DNA from: Wenyingzhuangia gilva
GTDB taxonomy: Bacteria; Bacteroidota; Bacteroidia; Flavobacteriales; Flavobacteriaceae
Reading direction: 5' to 3'
Length of the DNA: 64,000 nt
Assembly (NCBI RefSeq): GCF_030519655.1
Contig: NZ_JAUMIT010000002.1
Span: 310,001 to 374,000, forward strand
In this document: positions 26,332 through 34,902 of the stretch, one piece after another
Numbering within the stretch: position 1 is the first letter of the stretch
Layout: the number at the start of each line of letters is the position of its first letter
Made by a program: the position numbers and the translations under genes
The notes under the pieces: model-generated
The model's input: only the letters and a program-made list of their open reading frames with translations
Databases searched by the model: none
Told to the model about the DNA's origin: nothing

Positions 26332-27093
26332 ATGTTAGAAGTAAAAGGTATATATAAAAGTTTTGGAGAAGCATCGGTTTTAAAAGGAATTGATGCTACG
26401 TTTGAGCCTGGTAAAACAAGTTTAATTATTGGGCAAAGTGGATCTGGAAAAACAGTTTTTTTAAAAACGTTGCTAGGGTTGCATATTCCAGATAAGGGAA
26501 CTATTTCTTATGACGGACAAACTACAGAGTCAATGACTATTGAAGAAAAAAGACAGTTAAAGCAAGATTTGGGAATGGTATTTCAAGGATCTGCTTTGTT
26601 TGATTCTTTAACAGTAGAGGAAAATGTGATGTTTCCTTTAAAAATGTTTACAAATCAATCTAAATCAGAAATGTTAGATCGAGTAGATTTTGTTTTAAAA
26701 AGAGTAAACTTAAAAGATTCTAATCATAAATTTCCTGCAGAGCTTTCTGGAGGAATGCAAAAACGTGTTGCTATTGCTCGTGCCATTGTCACCAATCCTA
26801 AATATTTATTTTGTGATGAGCCAAACTCAGGTTTAGATCCAAGAACCTCTATCGTAATAGATAATTTAATTCAAGAAATTACAGATGAATATCAAATAAC
26901 AACGGTTATAAACACCCATGATATGAACTCTGTAATGGAAATTGGAGAAAAAATTATTTTTTTAAAAGATGGATTAAAAGAGTGGGAAGGGACTAGTAAT
27001 GATATATTCAAAACTGATAATGAAGCAGTTGTGAGTTTTGTTTATAGTTCTAATTTATTCAAGAAAGTACGCAAGGTATATTTAGAAGAATAA
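26332..27093 (+). CDS. MlaF-family ABC transporter ATPase
   Basis: ATPase partner of the adjoining permease. The 253 residues carry Walker A GQSGSGKT (34-41), the Q-loop in VFQGSALFDSLT, the signature LSGGMQKRVAIARA, Walker B YLFCDEPNSGLD and the switch His in INTHDM. The order and the 'GSALFDSLTVEENV' stretch are typical of MlaF-like lipid exporters. It ends 37 bases before the tRNA promoter elements and no terminator is seen between them. Confidence 0.94.
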   Translation: MLEVKGIYKSFGEASVLKGIDATFEPGKTSLIIGQSGSGKTVFLKTLLGLHIPDKGTISYDGQTTESMTIEEKRQLKQDLGMVFQGSALFDSLTVEENVMFPLKMFTNQSKSEMLDRVDFVLKRVNLKDSNHKFPAELSGGMQKRVAIARAIVTNPKYLFCDEPNSGLDPRTSIVIDNLIQEITDEYQITTVINTHDMNSVMEIGEKIIFLKDGLKEWEGTSNDIFKTDNEAVVSFVYSSNLFKKVRKVYLEE

Positions 27094-27107
27094 AATTTTA
27101 TTTTTCT

Positions 27108-27138
27108 TTTGTGTAACTATATAAAAGTCCTATATTTG
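27108..27138 (+). promoter_or_regulatory. Promoter of the tRNA operon
   Basis: TTTG at 27108-27111 (-33), 19 bases, TATATTTG at 27131-27138 (-7): a full consensus Bacteroidota promoter, 26 bases before the first tRNA. Confidence 0.8.
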
Positions 27139-27164
27139 CACCCGCAATAACGAGTGGTATTAAT

Positions 27165-27237
27165 GACCTGGTAGCTCAGTTGGTAGAGCATCTCCCTTTT
27201 AAGGAGAGGGTCCTGGGTTCGAGCCCCAGCCCGGTCA
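27165..27237 (+). tRNA. tRNA-Lys (anticodon TTT), first copy
   Basis: A 73-base cloverleaf: D-stem GCTC/GAGC, anticodon stem TCTCC/GGAGA with loop CTTTTAA (anticodon TTT), T-arm CTGGG/CCCAG, discriminator A. CCA is not encoded. The acceptor stem GACCTGG/CCCGGTC has one T-C mismatch at position 5:68. Identical to the copy at 27357-27429. Confidence 0.95.
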
Positions 27238-27269
27238 CAAATTTTAAAACATAACGCGAGTTATTGCAT

Positions 27270-27351
<82 letters not shown>

Positions 27352-27356
27352 CGGAC

Positions 27357-27429
27357 GACCTGGTAGCTCAGTTGGTAGAGCATCTCCCTTTTAAGGAGAG
27401 GGTCCTGGGTTCGAGCCCCAGCCCGGTCA
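27357..27429 (+). tRNA. tRNA-Lys (anticodon TTT), second copy
   Basis: Base-for-base identical to the tRNA at 27165-27237, including the 5:68 T-C acceptor mismatch, and followed at once by a strong terminator. It starts only five bases after the tRNA-Tyr, so the three are processed from one precursor. Confidence 0.95.
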
Positions 27430-27430
27430 C

Positions 27431-27460
27431 AAAAGCCTCCCTTTTAGGGAGGCTTTTTTT
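27431..27460 (+). terminator. Terminator of the tRNA operon
   Basis: AAAAGCCTCCC (27431-27441) pairs perfectly with GGGAGGCTTTT (27447-27457) around TTTTA, and the T run continues. Confidence 0.9.
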
Positions 27461-27477
27461 ATTTCAGATTTGGATTT

Positions 27478-27669
27478 AAAACGAATAAAGGGGATCATGC
27501 CTAATTGTTGTGTTTAGGCAAAAATATTGGTTAGCCTGAAAAGAAAGAATTCTAGTTTTTTTACTCCCCCTGAACTGTGCTCTAAAAGCTTTGATTTCTG
27601 TGATAAAAGGTTTCCAAAACATTTGCACATCTTTATTGAAGTGATTTAAGTTTAATTCTAAATAGAAGC
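27478..27669 (-). pseudogene. Stop-free minus-strand frame, possible gene remnant
   Basis: A minus-strand frame without stops runs about 64 codons to a TAA near 27478. It reads like coding sequence (for example NHFNKDVQMFWKPFITEIKA and FRAQFRGSKKTRILSFQAN) rather than random AT-rich DNA, but has no proper start and no upstream sequence: it begins next to the palindromic terminator at 27670. I cannot name a family. It may be the tail of a lost gene. Confidence 0.3.
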
Positions 27670-27707
27670 AAAAAGTCCTAACATAAATTTATGTTAGGAC
27701 TTTTTGT
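27670..27707. terminator. 38-bp perfect palindrome, bidirectional terminator
   Basis: AAAAAGTCCTAACATAAA joined directly to its exact reverse complement, plus one further C-G pair. It lies downstream of the DUF389 gene (minus strand) and has T runs in both directions. Confidence 0.85.
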
Positions 27708-27725
27708 TATACAATGAGCGGTTTT

Positions 27726-29147
27726 TTAATAATTAATCAACTCAATTTTTGTTTTATTAAGTCTTGCTTGCAACCACTGTTTTAATTGTGTTTCTTTTTG
27801 AATGTTTTTAAGCTTCCAGGTGGCTTCAAAAACAACAATGGTATCAACTGTTTTGAAATTTGTTTCTAGCTTGTTAGCAAAGCTTATTTTTTCTAAATCG
27901 CTATATATAATTTTAGCTTCTTGACTAATTTGTATAAAAGGAATTTGCTGTTTTAAAATGTGTTGTAGTTGCGTTTCTTTTTCAATTAATAAAGCTTCTT
28001 TTTGCTGAATGATTTCATCTTTGTTAGCAATAAGATTTTGATTTTTAAGATAAGAGTTTTTAATCATGTTGATTTCATCTTCCAATAAAGAACTTTTATC
28101 ATCTTGTTGAATTTGTAAAGTAGAATTAGGCAGACCGTATTCCTCCATTTTATTAGACCACATTGTTTTTTGAGTCTTGTCTATATTGGTTCCCAATACT
28201 ACAATTTTAATGTTTTTTTTGTCATAATCAATAAAAGTATTGATGATTCCTGCATTGGTTTTTTCTTGAAGTTTATTTATAAAATGTTCAGCATTTAATT
28301 TATATTGATTTTCTTTAAATAATAAGTAGAATTGATAAATACTAAAACTAATAATGAGGGTTGCAATAAAACCTGCTAATTGAGCAATTCTTTTTCGTTT
28401 TGTTTGGTTGATGTATCGAACCATTGGAAAACGTAAAAATTTTACCACAGCAAAAGTAGCAAGGGCAATGAATATTGCATTGATTATAAACAAAAACATG
28501 GCTCCAAAAAAGAATTCTAAGTTCCAAGTAGCCAAACCAAAACCTGCTGTACATAATGGGGGCATTAAGGCAGTAGCAATGGCGATACCAGCAATAGTAT
28601 TGGTCATTTCAGTTCTTCTACTTAAAGCAATAATTAAAGCCAATCCCCCAGCGAGTGCAATTAATACATCTCTTACATCTGGAGCCGTACGGGCAATAAT
28701 TTCTGGAGTTGCTTCTTGAAACAGAGGAATGCTAAAAAATAGAAAAGAGGTGGTAATACTCAGTCCTACCATCACCCCTAAATTTACCAGAGATCTTCTT
28801 AAAGTGTCAATGTCATTAATACCAATAGAAAGCCCTAAACCTAAAATAGGTCCCATTAAGGGGGATACTAGCATGGCTCCAATTACCACAGCAGTAGAAC
28901 TCACATTTAATCCAATAGAGGCAATAAAAATAGAAAAAATTAAGACCCATGCATTGTGACTTTTTACAGGAATTCCTGCTTTTATTTTTTCAATGGTTAC
29001 TTCTTTATTTGTCTCTTCTCGTATGTCTAAAAGATTGATGAGAAAATCTATAAAAGCAGTAAAAAAACCTTTAAATTCTTTTTGAACTTCTTTCTTTTTA
29101 TTCTCAAGATGGTCTTCGTTATTTTCAGGCGTTGTATTTTTCTCCAT
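27726..29147 (-). CDS. DUF389 (TIGR00341) family membrane protein
   Basis: A 473-residue protein with a short cytoplasmic N-terminus, about six membrane helices between residues 65 and 275 (including the conserved VVIGAMLVSPLMGPILGLG and ALAGGLALIIALSRRTE regions), and a C-terminal soluble part with a coiled coil (about 330-400). Family function is not established. It is the last gene of a five-gene minus-strand run with gaps of 0-12 bases and ends at a palindromic terminator. Confidence 0.88.
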   Translation of the reverse strand: MEKNTTPENNEDHLENKKKEVQKEFKGFFTAFIDFLINLLDIREETNKEVTIEKIKAGIPVKSHNAWVLIFSIFIASIGLNVSSTAVVIGAMLVSPLMGPILGLGLSIGINDIDTLRRSLVNLGVMVGLSITTSFLFFSIPLFQEATPEIIARTAPDVRDVLIALAGGLALIIALSRRTEMTNTIAGIAIATALMPPLCTAGFGLATWNLEFFFGAMFLFIINAIFIALATFAVVKFLRFPMVRYINQTKRKRIAQLAGFIATLIISFSIYQFYLLFKENQYKLNAEHFINKLQEKTNAGIINTFIDYDKKNIKIVVLGTNIDKTQKTMWSNKMEEYGLPNSTLQIQQDDKSSLLEDEINMIKNSYLKNQNLIANKDEIIQQKEALLIEKETQLQHILKQQIPFIQISQEAKIIYSDLEKISFANKLETNFKTVDTIVVFEATWKLKNIQKETQLKQWLQARLNKTKIELINY

Positions 29148-29159
29148 AAATACTTAAAA

Positions 29160-29756
29160 TTAGTGAATCACAATTTTTACAGGAGCACTACCTCTAACTA
29201 AGAATTTTTTATTGGTACTAATTTCTAAACATTCGTACCTAGTTCTTCTTTTGTTAAGTATTTTAAAAGTTCTGTTGTTTAGCTTAAACAAAACCCCTGG
29301 CTCTAAATCAAATATAAAATATTTATCATTATCAACATCAGAATTTATAGAATCTAGTTGGGTAGATAAAATAGGGTCACTGTCCGTTGTTGCTTTTGGG
29401 TTGATGAGGTGTTTTGCTAATGGATTTAGTATTTCATCGCTAAAAATATGGTTGTTTAAAAAAGGTAACATCAAACGTTGAAAACTTTGTTTCCATTCTA
29501 TACCATGTGCTTTCGCTTTAGGATGTTTGATATGTGCATCTAAATGAGCAATTTCATGTACCAGCGTGATCAAAAATTGTTCTTTTGATAAGTTATTGTT
29601 TATGGAGATGCTGGCTATGGGTTTTGTAGCTCTAAAATCACCTCTTTTGGTTTTTCTGCCATTTACAATTTTTAAATGAAAAGTGTAGTTACTCAACAGT
29701 TTTATTAAAGAATCTTTAGCAGCGATAGGAATGTAGGGCAGTAGCTTGTCAATCAT
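29160..29756 (-). CDS. SprT-like zinc metalloprotease-domain protein
   Basis: A 198-residue cytoplasmic protein with the zinc-protease motif HEIAH at about residues 67-71, followed by IKHPKAKAHGIEWKQSFQRL where a third ligand is expected, as in SprT/Spartan domains. The C-terminal part is a small beta domain (GVLFKLNNRTFKILNKRRTR) that in relatives binds zinc or DNA; no CxxC pairs are present here. Spartan relatives cut DNA-protein crosslinks; that role here is untested. It is 4 bases from the SDR gene and 12 from the DUF389 gene. Confidence 0.85.
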   Translation of the reverse strand: MIDKLLPYIPIAAKDSLIKLLSNYTFHLKIVNGRKTKRGDFRATKPIASISINNNLSKEQFLITLVHEIAHLDAHIKHPKAKAHGIEWKQSFQRLMLPFLNNHIFSDEILNPLAKHLINPKATTDSDPILSTQLDSINSDVDNDKYFIFDLEPGVLFKLNNRTFKILNKRRTRYECLEISTNKKFLVRGSAPVKIVIH

Positions 29757-29760
29757 AAAA

Positions 29761-30453
29761 TTATGGTGTTGTACTAGATACCTCTAAAACCTTTCCATTG
29801 TAAAATTTATGTCCTGTAGTAGCAAAATCATAAATATAATTAGCCATTTCATTTGGGGTAATAGGGGCTTGATAACCTGGAAAAGCTTCTTGTAACATTT
29901 CTGTTTGTACGGCTCCTAAAGCCAACACGTTAAATGCAATTTTTTGTTCTTTGTATTCTTCTGCTAATAATTCAGACAAAGTGATGACAGCTCCTTTTGA
30001 TGAGCTATAAGCTGCTAAACCAGGGAATTTTAAACTTCCTTGAATTCCACCCATACTACTGATGGTGACTACATGACTATTTTCTTGTAAAAAAGGAATG
30101 ATTTTTTGCGTGAGCAAGGCAACAGAAAATACATTTACTTGATAAACTTCCTGAAAATCTTTTTGAGATATTTCTGTGAATGGTTTGTTTACTAATTTTC
30201 CAGCATTGTGAATTAAGGCGGTTAGTTTGATGTTATTTTTAGTTAAATAATCAACTACAGTATCAATTTCATTTTCTTTACTTAAATCTACTCCAAAAGT
30301 TTTGATGTTTGGGTGATTCACCGCTTCTAAAGTATTAGTATTTCTTGATAAAGCTAAAACGTTAAAATTATTATTCGCAAATAATTGTGCCAATTCAAAT
30401 CCAATTCCTCTGCTCGTTCCTGTTATGATTACAGTTTTATTTGTCTTCTTCAT
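29761..30453 (-). CDS. Short-chain dehydrogenase/reductase (SDR)
   Basis: A 230-residue NAD(P)-dependent classical SDR: cofactor motif TGTSRGIG (about 12-19), the NAG motif in ALIHNAGKL, the catalytic Ser in TISSMGG and Y-x-x-x-K in YSSSKGA. Substrate unknown. Its 5' end overlaps the upstream lipoprotein gene by 17 bases, so it is translationally coupled within the operon. Confidence 0.92.
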   Translation of the reverse strand: MKKTNKTVIITGTSRGIGFELAQLFANNNFNVLALSRNTNTLEAVNHPNIKTFGVDLSKENEIDTVVDYLTKNNIKLTALIHNAGKLVNKPFTEISQKDFQEVYQVNVFSVALLTQKIIPFLQENSHVVTISSMGGIQGSLKFPGLAAYSSSKGAVITLSELLAEEYKEQKIAFNVLALGAVQTEMLQEAFPGYQAPITPNEMANYIYDFATTGHKFYNGKVLEVSSTTP

Positions 30454-31885
30454 CTTCCGTTTCTAAAGTTTTAAAATCTATGTGTTGATAAGCTCCAATA
30501 TCAGGAGTTGTAGTTCTATTTGTTCCAATAATATCCAAAGGAACTTCGGTTGCCGTAGTTATATCAGCTTGATTAATTCCTTCATTATTCAATCCAATTC
30601 TTAAATCGTTGATGGTAGTATTTCTGAAGTCAAGATTTTTGTTTAGCAACACATTTGTGTAATAGGTATTATTGTCGGTATTATATAAATCATCTCCTTT
30701 TTCTAAATCCAATAAACAATTTTTTATGTTGAAATTAAAAATAGGTTCATTGTCAATTTTATCTAAAAATAATTCAGAATTTCTAGTTCCAGAAATAATA
30801 CAATTGATAAAATTAGCACTTTTTAATGGAGTATTTATTTCTGAATCTATATCATCAATATAATAATTAGTGAGAGAAACTGTGCTTTCGGATTTAATTC
30901 CTTTGCTCCAATAATTGGCAAATGTACAGTGTTTAAAAGTGTAATCACCTCCTTGTAAAAATAACCCTGCTTTTCCTGCTTGACCAATCACCATATTTTC
31001 TCCTACTATATTGGTGTTTTTAGTGTAGATACCATTTTCGGCAGCATTGTATATTTCGGTGTTTTTAATGGTGATAAGATTGTTGTTATTAGTGATGTTT
31101 AATCCTGTGGTTGGATTTAAAACTTTTAAATAATTAATATTTACTGTATTTGCGTTGTTGATGTTAATTCCTTGCCATTGTCCAGGAACTTGATCGTACT
31201 CGTGGTTTAAATTATCACTTTTAAAAACAATGGAATCATTTTGAGTTCCATTGATGTTTAAAGTAGCTCCTTGAGAAATGGTTAAACTTGAGTTTTTACT
31301 AAAATGAACGATTGCTCCTGCATCAATAGTTAAACTTCCATTTTTGGGGACAATGGCGTTTCCATAAATTACATAAGGTTTGGTATTGGTAAAATTGGTT
31401 TCCGATATTTCAAAGTCAGAATTGTTGCTATTATATAAAAAAGTAGCCTCTTTTACCAAAGTCACCAAATTTACATGTTGTTGTGTTCCGTTAGGATCAA
31501 ACAAAATTTTATCCTCGTACACCATTTCAGCATTGGTTTCGTTGGCAGCAATGGTCCCTTCAACAAAAACGTAAATACTATCTTTTTGTAAAATTAAAAC
31601 ATCATTAAATTCAGTTCCAGAAATACCATCAACATTAATTCTGTATTTAGAATCTGATTTTTCTAGTTGAATTTTAGGAATTAGAATATCGTTTTTACTA
31701 TTGTTATAAACCTTTAGAATTTTGGTGGTTGTACTAAGATTGTTAAAAACGGTGTCTAGAAATAAAGTATCTTTAGAAAAACTTAAGTTCCCATTACTTT
31801 TTATGGTGTTAAAATCTTTACGACATGAAAATTGACATGCCATAAGAATGATAAAACCTATTTTAAAAAGAGAAGTAAACTTCAT
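30437..31885 (-). CDS. Lipoprotein with a right-handed parallel beta-helix
   Basis: A 482-residue protein with a lipoprotein signal peptide (hydrophobic stretch then CQFSC, acylated Cys about 21). The middle (about 150-420) is a run of short Asn/Ile-rich strands (NLTIDAG, VHFSKNS, TLNINGT, NNANTVNINYLKV, GLNITNNNNLITI) typical of pectate-lyase-like beta-helices. It resembles the conserved Bacteroidetes 'choice-of-anchor/beta-helix' lipoproteins, with no evident catalytic residues. The upstream cyclotransferase gene ends at the base before this start. Confidence 0.8.
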   Translation of the reverse strand: MKFTSLFKIGFIILMACQFSCRKDFNTIKSNGNLSFSKDTLFLDTVFNNLSTTTKILKVYNNSKNDILIPKIQLEKSDSKYRINVDGISGTEFNDVLILQKDSIYVFVEGTIAANETNAEMVYEDKILFDPNGTQQHVNLVTLVKEATFLYNSNNSDFEISETNFTNTKPYVIYGNAIVPKNGSLTIDAGAIVHFSKNSSLTISQGATLNINGTQNDSIVFKSDNLNHEYDQVPGQWQGININNANTVNINYLKVLNPTTGLNITNNNNLITIKNTEIYNAAENGIYTKNTNIVGENMVIGQAGKAGLFLQGGDYTFKHCTFANYWSKGIKSESTVSLTNYYIDDIDSEINTPLKSANFINCIISGTRNSELFLDKIDNEPIFNFNIKNCLLDLEKGDDLYNTDNNTYYTNVLLNKNLDFRNTTINDLRIGLNNEGINQADITTATEVPLDIIGTNRTTTPDIGAYQHIDFKTLETEDEEDK

Positions 31886-32914
31886 TTATTTTACGATTTC
31901 AATTTCAAATAATTTGTCCCAGTTTTTACCAGTAACATATAACTTATTTGTATTTGGGTTGTAGGCAATTCCGTTTAATACTTTGTCTTGAGATTGCGCA
32001 ATGGTTTTGTTGTCTAAGTGATCGGTTAAGCCGTTTAAATTAATAATAGCTTTTACCGTTCCGTTTTTGGGGTTGATGATGGTAATGGCGTTTTTCATCC
32101 AAATATTGGCATAAATTTCACCATTTACATATTCTAACTCATTTAATTCTTCAACACGTCTTTTGTTGGTGTATACTTCAATATAACTTTCTTCTTGACC
32201 ATTTTCAGGATTTAAGAACCAAATTTTTTCAGTTCCATCAGATTTTATCAAATGAGTATCATTGTGAGTTAATCCCCAACCTTCTTTACTTTTATTGTAA
32301 TTAAACGTTTTAAGTGTTTTAAAAGTGTCAACATCATAAATAAAACCAATACCTCCTTGCCAAGTAAGTTGATAAACTTTGTTGTTAAAAATGGTAATTC
32401 CTTCTCCAAAGTATTTATTGGTTAAAGGTTGTTCTTTTAAAACTTTTCCTGTTTCTAAATCTACTTTTCTCAATACAGATTTTCCTCTTTGTCCAGTTCC
32501 TTCATACAATTCGTTGTTGTGAAACTCTAATCCTTGTGTAAAAGCTTCTCTGTCGTGAGGGTAAGTGTTAATGACTTTGTATCCGTATACTTTGGGTTTT
32601 GTACTTGCTAAAAATATTACCTCTTTTTCTTTGTTGATAACATCATTGTTCTCTCCAATACTGGCTTTTAGAATGTGCTTTCCTAGGCGATAATTTGTAA
32701 TATCAACAGTGGTTTTAGAACCCGATCCAATTTCTTTCCCATCTAAAAAATAAGTGATTTTTGTGTTTTCTTCTAAAGGAGTTGAAATAGAAACGTTTAA
32801 TGGTTGATTAATTTGTATTTTTGTAGGCGTTTCTAGGTTAAAATCTGCTTGAGATTTACAGGCAGAAAAGCATAGAATAATTGAAAGTGATAAGATAATT
32901 CGGTTAAAAGACAT
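31886..32914 (-). CDS. Glutaminyl-peptide cyclotransferase (bacterial beta-propeller type), lipoprotein
   Basis: Cyclises N-terminal glutamine to pyroglutamate. The 342 residues start with a lipoprotein signal (LCFSACKSQ, Cys about 19), an Ig-like segment (about 25-105), then the five-bladed propeller with the family motifs YPHDREAFTQGLEF, GTGQRGKSVLRKVDL, YFGEGIT and TWQGGIGF. First gene of the five-gene minus-strand operon; a good -7 element lies about 60 bases upstream. Flavobacteria commonly carry this enzyme, and exported proteins with N-terminal Gln are its likely substrates. Confidence 0.93.
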   Translation of the reverse strand: MSFNRIILSLSIILCFSACKSQADFNLETPTKIQINQPLNVSISTPLEENTKITYFLDGKEIGSGSKTTVDITNYRLGKHILKASIGENNDVINKEKEVIFLASTKPKVYGYKVINTYPHDREAFTQGLEFHNNELYEGTGQRGKSVLRKVDLETGKVLKEQPLTNKYFGEGITIFNNKVYQLTWQGGIGFIYDVDTFKTLKTFNYNKSKEGWGLTHNDTHLIKSDGTEKIWFLNPENGQEESYIEVYTNKRRVEELNELEYVNGEIYANIWMKNAITIINPKNGTVKAIINLNGLTDHLDNKTIAQSQDKVLNGIAYNPNTNKLYVTGKNWDKLFEIEIVK

Positions 32915-32973
32915 CTGATTTATAAAAATAAGGTTGATTATGTAAAAATATTTCTTTTTATTTTTTTATTAAT

Positions 32974-33003
32974 CAAAAATATAGTTAAATTTGCAGTCTC
33001 AAA
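32974..33003 (-). promoter_or_regulatory. Promoter of the cyclotransferase operon
   Basis: CAAAAATA at 32974-32981 is TATTTTTG on the minus strand; CAAA at 33000-33003 gives a TTTG -33 with an 18-base spacer. It overlaps the divergent rpmE2 -7 element, so the two promoters may compete. Confidence 0.55.
32986..32993 (+). promoter_or_regulatory. rpmE2 promoter -7 element
   Basis: TAAATTTG, exact consensus, 41 bases upstream of the rpmE2 ATG. The -33 position is T-rich without a TTG. Confidence 0.55.
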
Positions 33004-33034
33004 AATAAAACACAGTTAAAACATATATATAATT

Positions 33035-33286
33035 ATGAGAAAAGGAATACATCCAGAAAATTATAGAATGGTAGCTTTTAAAGATATGTCTAACGATGAT
33101 GTATTTTTAACTCGTTCAACAGCAAATACAAAAGAAACTATTGAAGTTGATGGTGTAGAATATCCAGTTGTAAAAATGGAAATTTCTAGAACTTCTCATC
33201 CTTTCTATACAGGTAAGTCTAAATTGGTTGATACTGCAGGACGTATTGACAAATTCAAAACTAAATACGCTAAGTTTAAAAAGTAA
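33035..33286 (+). CDS. rpmE2: 50S ribosomal protein L31 type B
   Basis: An 83-residue ribosomal protein of the 50S central protuberance. [21 protein letters not shown] is the L31 type B opening; the protein lacks the zinc-binding cysteines of type A, which is normal for the zinc-free form. [20 protein letters not shown] is the conserved end. Own promoter and a strong terminator right after it. Confidence 0.96.
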   Translation: MRKGIHPENYRMVAFKDMSNDDVFLTRSTANTKETIEVDGVEYPVVKMEISRTSHPFYTGKSKLVDTAGRIDKFKTKYAKFKK

Positions 33287-33308
33287 TTTTTTAACTTTTC
33301 AGAAATAT

Positions 33309-33341
33309 AAAAAAGCTGTTGAAATTTTCAACAGCTTTTTT
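33309..33341. terminator. Terminator after rpmE2, bidirectional
   Basis: A perfect 16-bp stem (33309-33324 with 33326-33341) around one T, between rpmE2 (+) and the convergent PhoH gene (-). Confidence 0.9.
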
Positions 33342-33364
33342 GTGTTTCCTATAATGAGGAAAGC

Positions 33365-34696
33365 TTATAATAAATCGTTTGCAAGGTTTGCCAATTCTGA
33401 ACGTTCTCCTTTTTCTAATTTGATATGAGCAAATAGTTTGTGACCTTTTAATTTGTCAATCAAATAAGTCAATCCGTTACTATGTTCATCCATATAAGGG
33501 GTGTCTATTTGATTGATGTCTCCTGTAAAAATAATTTTAGTTCCCTCACCAGCTCTAGTAATAATGGTTTTTACTTCGTGAGGTGTTAAGTTTTGAGATT
33601 CATCAATAATCATAATCACTCCGGCCAAACTTCTACCTCTAATAAAAGCCAAAGCTGTTAATACCAAATCTTCATTTTCTTCCATTTCATCTAAAGCTTT
33701 TCTTTTTCTAGAATCTGCTTTGTACTGAGACTTGATGAATTTTAAATTATCAAACAAAGGTTGCATATAAGGAGATATTTTTTCCTCAGCACCTCCAGGT
33801 AAAAAACCAATATCTCTGTTACTTAACGGAATAATAGGTCTTGCTAAAATAATTTGGTTGTATAAAGCTTTTTGTTCCAAAGCGGTAGCCAAAGCCAAAA
33901 GTGTTTTTCCAGTACCTGCAACTCCTTGTAAAGCCACTAATTTAATGTCAGGATTTAGTAAAGCATCAATAGCAAATGTTTGTTCTGCATTTTTAGGTTT
34001 TATTCCATAAGCATAACTTTTTTCTACACGTTCTATTTGATCGGTTTCAGGGTTATATCTCGCCAATACAGAGTCTTGGTTGTTATTAATGATATAATAG
34101 CCATTGGCCATTTTTTGCTCTCCTAAAATTCCGTTTTCAGCAATGTGATTGTTTTGATACAATTCTCTAATCACATCCGATTCTAAATCATTAAGGTTGA
34201 TAGATCCTTTAGAAACTTTCTTGATGTCTTCTACCTTTCCTGTTTTGTAATCTTCGGCTTTTAATTCTAATGCTTTAGCTTTAATTCTTAAGTTGATGTC
34301 TTTGGTAACCAAAGTAACTTTAAAGTCCGGATAAGATTCTTTAATTAACAAAGCAGTATCAATAATTCTATGATCATTTTTTTTAGAACCATAAGCATCT
34401 TTGGCATTGGTTCCCGATGCATTATCGTGCATAGAAATAAACAAATCGCCTTTGTTTTCACCTAAACTAATCCATTCGTTTAAATTCTGATCTTCTGATA
34501 TTTTATCTAAAAAACGGATGACAGATCTAGCTTCAAAGTTTTTAGTATCGTTACCAATTTTAAAATTATCTAGTTCTTCTAGAACGGTGATGGGGATTAC
34601 AACATTGTTGTCTTGAAAGTTTTTAATAGAATTATGATCAAAAAGTAGTACAGAAGTATCTAGTACAAATATTTTTTTCGCCTGTGTTTTTGTCAT
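33365..34696 (-). CDS. PhoH family ATPase with an N-terminal PIN domain
   Basis: From the ATG at 34696 the protein has 443 residues: a PIN nuclease-like domain (about 10-150, opening FVLDTSVLLFDH with the acidic residues of PIN active sites) and a PhoH ATPase domain (about 230-443) with Walker A GVAGTGKT, Walker B IIDESQNL and the GDINQID block. PIN-PhoH proteins are RNA helicase/RNase candidates. The longer frame to 34798 adds an F-rich stretch that looks non-coding and overlaps the terminator region of the upstream gene. Confidence 0.92.
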   Translation of the reverse strand: MTKTQAKKIFVLDTSVLLFDHNSIKNFQDNNVVIPITVLEELDNFKIGNDTKNFEARSVIRFLDKISEDQNLNEWISLGENKGDLFISMHDNASGTNAKDAYGSKKNDHRIIDTALLIKESYPDFKVTLVTKDINLRIKAKALELKAEDYKTGKVEDIKKVSKGSINLNDLESDVIRELYQNNHIAENGILGEQKMANGYYIINNNQDSVLARYNPETDQIERVEKSYAYGIKPKNAEQTFAIDALLNPDIKLVALQGVAGTGKTLLALATALEQKALYNQIILARPIIPLSNRDIGFLPGGAEEKISPYMQPLFDNLKFIKSQYKADSRKRKALDEMEENEDLVLTALAFIRGRSLAGVIMIIDESQNLTPHEVKTIITRAGEGTKIIFTGDINQIDTPYMDEHSNGLTYLIDKLKGHKLFAHIKLEKGERSELANLANDLL

Positions 34697-34764
34697 GTTG
34701 TAATGTTTAGTGTTTTCTAAAAGTAGCAATCTTTTTTTTGTAAAGCAATGTTCAAACCCCATAA

Positions 34765-34807
34765 AATAAAAGAAAAAGCTTAGATAATGCATGAACATTA
34801 CCTAAGC
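34765..34807 (-). terminator. Terminator after the nucleotidyltransferase-GHMP gene
   Basis: On the minus strand GCTTAGGTAATG pairs with CATTATCTAAGC (one mismatch) around a short loop and is followed by TTTTTCTTTT. Confidence 0.65.
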
Positions 34808-34902
34808 CATTTTGATTTAAATACTTACCCCTAAGCATTATTTATTAAAGTTAATAAAAAACTTATTTGTAAACAAATGTTAGTCAGTGTTTTAAATTAT
34901 TT

